DNA of 64,000 bases from Caldifarciminota bacterium UBA1063 (GTDB lineage: Bacteria > Hydrothermota > Hydrothermia > UBA1063): assembly GCA_002316275.1 (NCBI GenBank), contig DCDE01000013.1, forward strand, positions 3,131-67,130. The letters are read 5' to 3'. Shown here in pieces: positions 61,539 to 64,000 of this stretch (position 1 is the stretch's first letter; the number at the start of each line of letters is the position of its first letter). The position numbers and the translations under genes are program-made. The notes beneath the pieces are model-generated. The model had not been told where the DNA came from. It did no database searches and saw nothing but the letters and a program-made list of their open reading frames with translations.

Positions 61539-62657
61539 ATGAAAAAGATTTCTCTCATAGTTGGCGCACGGCCAAATTTTGTAAAAGCAGGACCACTTTA
61601 TAAAGAATTAGAGAAGGAGCCTGCGTTCCAAGTAGAAATCTTACACACGGGACAACATTATGACGTAAATATGTCGGATATCTTTTTCAAACAACTGGAT
61701 TTACCTGCGCCCCACGTTAACCTCAATGTGGGTTCGGGACCACACGGAAAGCAAACCGGGGAAATGCTCATTAAAATAGAGAAACATTATCTTGATAAGA
61801 GGCCCGATCTTGTAGTTGTGTTCGGTGATACCAATTCCACCCTTGCCGGGGCACTCGTTGCAGCAAAAATGGGAATCAAAGTGGCGCATATAGAAGCCGG
61901 CGTTCGCAGTTTCGACATGAGTATGCCCGAAGAGATAAACCGCATAATTGTTGATAGGATTTCCGACCTTCTATTTATACCTGATGAATATGCAAGACTA
62001 AACTTAAACGAAGAGGGAATCTCAACATCTAGGATGTTCCTCGTTGGAAATATCCTTATGGATACACTGAGCCAACACATGAACAAAATCATTGCTATGG
62101 AAAAAGAGGTGCTCGATAAGCTCGATTTGGCCTCAAAGGCATATGGTTTGATAACCATTCATCGGGCTGGAAACGTCGATGATATAGAAAGGCTTAGAAA
62201 CATCATCACTATTATTAAAAAGGCCTCTGAGAAAACACCGCTTGTATTTCCAGTCCATCCTCGAACTCAAAGTAGACTTTCTGAACTTGGCTACATCCCT
62301 TCAAACAATGTAAAACTCATTAATCCCCTGGGATATCTTGAATTTATTGCCCTATTAAAGAATTCCCTATTTGTCATGACGGACTCCGGAGGAGTCCAGA
62401 CAGAATCGAGTTTCTTACAGGTGCCCTGCCTCACTTTGAGGGAAAACACAGAATGGTTAATTACACTAAGCATGGGAACTAATGTTCTTGTCGCTTATAA
62501 CATTGAAAAGATTGAAGAGGAAATCAATAAAATCATTGAAACTAACAAAATAAAAGGTCCATGTATTCAAGTGAATACTATAAAATACTGGGATGGCAAG
62601 ACATCTGAAAGAATAGTAAATGTGATTAAGGAGTCCTTTGAAGGAGATATAGTATAA
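61539..62657 (+). CDS. wecB: UDP-N-acetylglucosamine 2-epimerase (non-hydrolysing)
   Basis: Interconverts UDP-GlcNAc and UDP-ManNAc. The 372 residues have the GT-B-like epimerase fold with VGARPNFVKAGPLYKEL, ILHTGQHYDVNMSD, VFGDTNSTLAGALVAA, HIEAGVRSFDMSMPEEINR, TIHRAGNVDD and TDSGGVQTESSFLQVPCLTLRENTEW. The HRAEN-type motif reads HRAGN here. It would feed the UDP-sugar dehydrogenase at 47167 for a ManNAcA-type surface polymer. There is no clear ribosome binding site, 4 bases after the upstream stop; a TATTAT 8 bases before the ATG could be an extra -10 box. It overlaps murJ by 4 bases (ATAA). Confidence 0.93.
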   Translation: MKKISLIVGARPNFVKAGPLYKELEKEPAFQVEILHTGQHYDVNMSDIFFKQLDLPAPHVNLNVGSGPHGKQTGEMLIKIEKHYLDKRPDLVVVFGDTNSTLAGALVAAKMGIKVAHIEAGVRSFDMSMPEEINRIIVDRISDLLFIPDEYARLNLNEEGISTSRMFLVGNILMDTLSQHMNKIIAMEKEVLDKLDLASKAYGLITIHRAGNVDDIERLRNIITIIKKASEKTPLVFPVHPRTQSRLSELGYIPSNNVKLINPLGYLEFIALLKNSLFVMTDSGGVQTESSFLQVPCLTLRENTEWLITLSMGTNVLVAYNIEKIEEEINKIIETNKIKGPCIQVNTIKYWDGKTSERIVNVIKESFEGDIV

Positions 62658-64000
62658 AGTTCAAATCCATCCTTCAATTCTCCCTTGCGACCTTCATATC
62701 GAGAATTTTCGGATTTTTTAGAGATGCCGGTATTGCATTCCTTGTAGGGGCTGGTAGATTTGCAGATATTTTCAATATAGCTTTCCGAATTCCAAACTTT
62801 TTCAGGGACTTATTAGCTGAAAACGCTATGCAAACCGCTTTCATCCCAAACTTCGTAAAAGCTCAGGAAAAGAATGAAGACCCCATACGTTTTCTCAATA
62901 TAATCTTCACGATCTTCTTTATAGCCTCCGTAGTTATTAGCATCCTGGGCATAATTTTTTCGAGGGAGATCGTACTAATAACTGCATACGGATTTAAAAA
63001 CATCCCAGAAAAGTTCACTAAAACCATTGAGGTTACAAGAATTACCTTCCCATACCTTGTTCTTGTATCTATGTCGGCTCTATTTCAAGCGACCTTAAAT
63101 TCAAGGAAGGAATTCTTTCAACCTGCGTTATCACCTGCCCTATTTGATTTAGGAATTGTAGCAATCATCGTAATTGCTCATTTTTTTATACCCGAAGAAG
63201 ACCATGTTGTAACCCTCGGATATTCAGTGCTCTTTGGTGGCCTCCTACAACTTCTTTACTTAGTTCAGCGATTAAAAGCCCACAATGTGCGCCCTTCCTT
63301 AACCCTAAACTTTCGACATCCATACCTCAAGGATTTTGGCAGGTTGCTTATCCCTGTTGTGATAGCAATGGGGTTCTCTAAGATCACCCCATTCATAAAC
63401 ACCCTTATCGCTACTTTTCTCAAAGAGGGTTCCGTATCTTATCTTACATACGCATACAGAATTATGCAATTGCCGGTAGGTCTATTTGCAGTAGGGCTCC
63501 AGACGGTATCTATGCCGTCCTTTTCCCGAATCATTGCAAGGAATGGGGAAATCCGCGATGCACTCTGGAAATCAATCTTCTATTCGATCTTTTTAACGCT
63601 CCCCTCCTCATTATTTATCATTTTCTACGCTGAAGAAATTGTTAGGATCCTCTTCCAAAGAGGTGCGTTTACAGCCCTGGACACTATCAATACCGCTCAG
63701 GCTCTCGTCCTTTATACTCCACATGTCGTAGCTATTGGTATTTCTAAAGTACTACTGAATTATTACTTTTCAAAAGGTGATATAAAAATCCCCAATTATA
63801 GTGTGGTACTTGGAAGTATAGTTAATGTAGCGATAGCTCTCACCCTTCCTCGCATACTTGGCTTTCCCTCTCTGGCTCTCGCAGTTTCAGCAGGAACCCT
63901 CGTCCAGTCACTCTTCCTGACCTATATGGTTACAAAAGATAATCCGATAATACCTCTTTATATATGGCAGATATTTAAGGTTATGTTCGTTAGCGTCATT
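62654..64000 (+). CDS. murJ: Lipid II flippase MurJ (3' end outside window, ATA start)
   Basis: MurJ (MviN) flips lipid II across the inner membrane for peptidoglycan synthesis. 449 codons are visible, reaching the window end. Family blocks: SLATFISRIFGFFRD (about 9-23), IAFRIPNFFRDLLAENAMQTAFIP (about 46-69), and many membrane helices. No ATG, GTG or TTG lies in frame between an in-frame stop at 62639-62641 and the conserved N-terminus. The only credible start is ATA at 62654, 7 bases after AAGGAG, overlapping the wecB stop as ATAA, like the common ATGA overlap. A sequencing error (ATG to ATA) is the alternative. Confidence 0.88.
   Translation, partial: MKFKSILQFSLATFISRIFGFFRDAGIAFLVGAGRFADIFNIAFRIPNFFRDLLAENAMQTAFIPNFVKAQEKNEDPIRFLNIIFTIFFIASVVISILGIIFSREIVLITAYGFKNIPEKFTKTIEVTRITFPYLVLVSMSALFQATLNSRKEFFQPALSPALFDLGIVAIIVIAHFFIPEEDHVVTLGYSVLFGGLLQLLYLVQRLKAHNVRPSLTLNFRHPYLKDFGRLLIPVVIAMGFSKITPFINTLIATFLKEGSVSYLTYAYRIMQLPVGLFAVGLQTVSMPSFSRIIARNGEIRDALWKSIFYSIFLTLPSSLFIIFYAEEIVRILFQRGAFTALDTINTAQALVLYTPHVVAIGISKVLLNYYFSKGDIKIPNYSVVLGSIVNVAIALTLPRILGFPSLALAVSAGTLVQSLFLTYMVTKDNPIIPLYIWQIFKVMFVSVI

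Noticed and set aside
1..64000. CRISPR arrays, insertion sequences, prophage, rRNA
   Set aside because: I saw no regularly spaced repeats, transposase motifs, phage genes or rRNA-like stretches.

Overview
This is an AT-rich, very gene-dense bacterial chromosome segment of about 60 protein genes. Most neighbours overlap or sit within a few bases. I see no rRNA, tRNA, insertion sequence, prophage or CRISPR array. The envelope genes (Wza/SLBB-like proteins, a Wzc-like tyrosine kinase, RseP, MurJ) and the housekeeping set suggest a free-living, diderm-type bacterium. I suspect an uncultured, possibly thermophilic candidate-phylum lineage (WOR-3/Hydrothermae-like), but that is an inference from general gene style and is not proven by anything here.

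Layout. 1-8540 (+): a translation/PTS operon: proS (5' end missing), rimP, nusA, infB, DUF503, HPr, enzyme I, tsaE, a Xer recombinase. 8543-11230 (-): aspS behind a UbiA prenyltransferase. 11567-14634: a NodB-type deacetylase (+) converging on an SLBB export protein and ispG (-). 14750-21279 (+): pyrR, yjbQ, a secreted metallophosphatase, lepA, a glycosyltransferase, a YacP/NYN nuclease, mazG. 28050-21322 (-): transketolase, hpf, hprK, mutL, a nucleoside kinase, a TIGR04076 protein. 28215-30916 (+): DUF948, YtxH, gap, pgk. 35612-30951 (-): a DUF1573-rhodanese protein, rseP, a GlmL/MutL-like ATPase, a divergent sigma factor. 35729-42341 (+): a signalling island of a zinc-ribbon/class III cyclase/ATPase/helical-repeat protein, a 545-residue helical protein and an HD-GYP protein. 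44067-42343 (-): polX. 44189-48483 (+): wzc-like kinase, SLBB protein, UDP-sugar dehydrogenase. 52436-48473 (-): a DUF1028-TPR protein, then a CBS protein, an ArsB/NhaD transporter, lexA and an unknown gene. 52567-54969 (+): DHH phosphoesterase and gcvPB. 55791-55297 (-): nitroreductase. 55909-64000 (+): serS, class II aldolase, alaS, an alpha-oxoamine synthase, wecB, murJ (3' end missing).

How the genes fit together. HPr keeps both His15 and Ser46, and enzyme I and HPr kinase are also here, so a regulatory PTS is likely. wecB and the UDP-sugar dehydrogenase could supply UDP-ManNAcA to a Wzc/Wza-type capsule route. gap, pgk and transketolase cover central carbon. The cyclase/HEAT/HD-GYP trio looks like a dedicated nucleotide-signalling module.

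The most unusual property is in the promoters. Ten transcription units have a TTGnnn-N17-TAnnnT-like promoter whose -10 box ends only 6-11 bases before the start codon, with no Shine-Dalgarno sequence. These mRNAs should be essentially leaderless, whereas downstream operon genes mostly have ordinary ribosome binding sites. A second oddity is murJ, whose only plausible start is an ATA codon behind a well-placed Shine-Dalgarno sequence.
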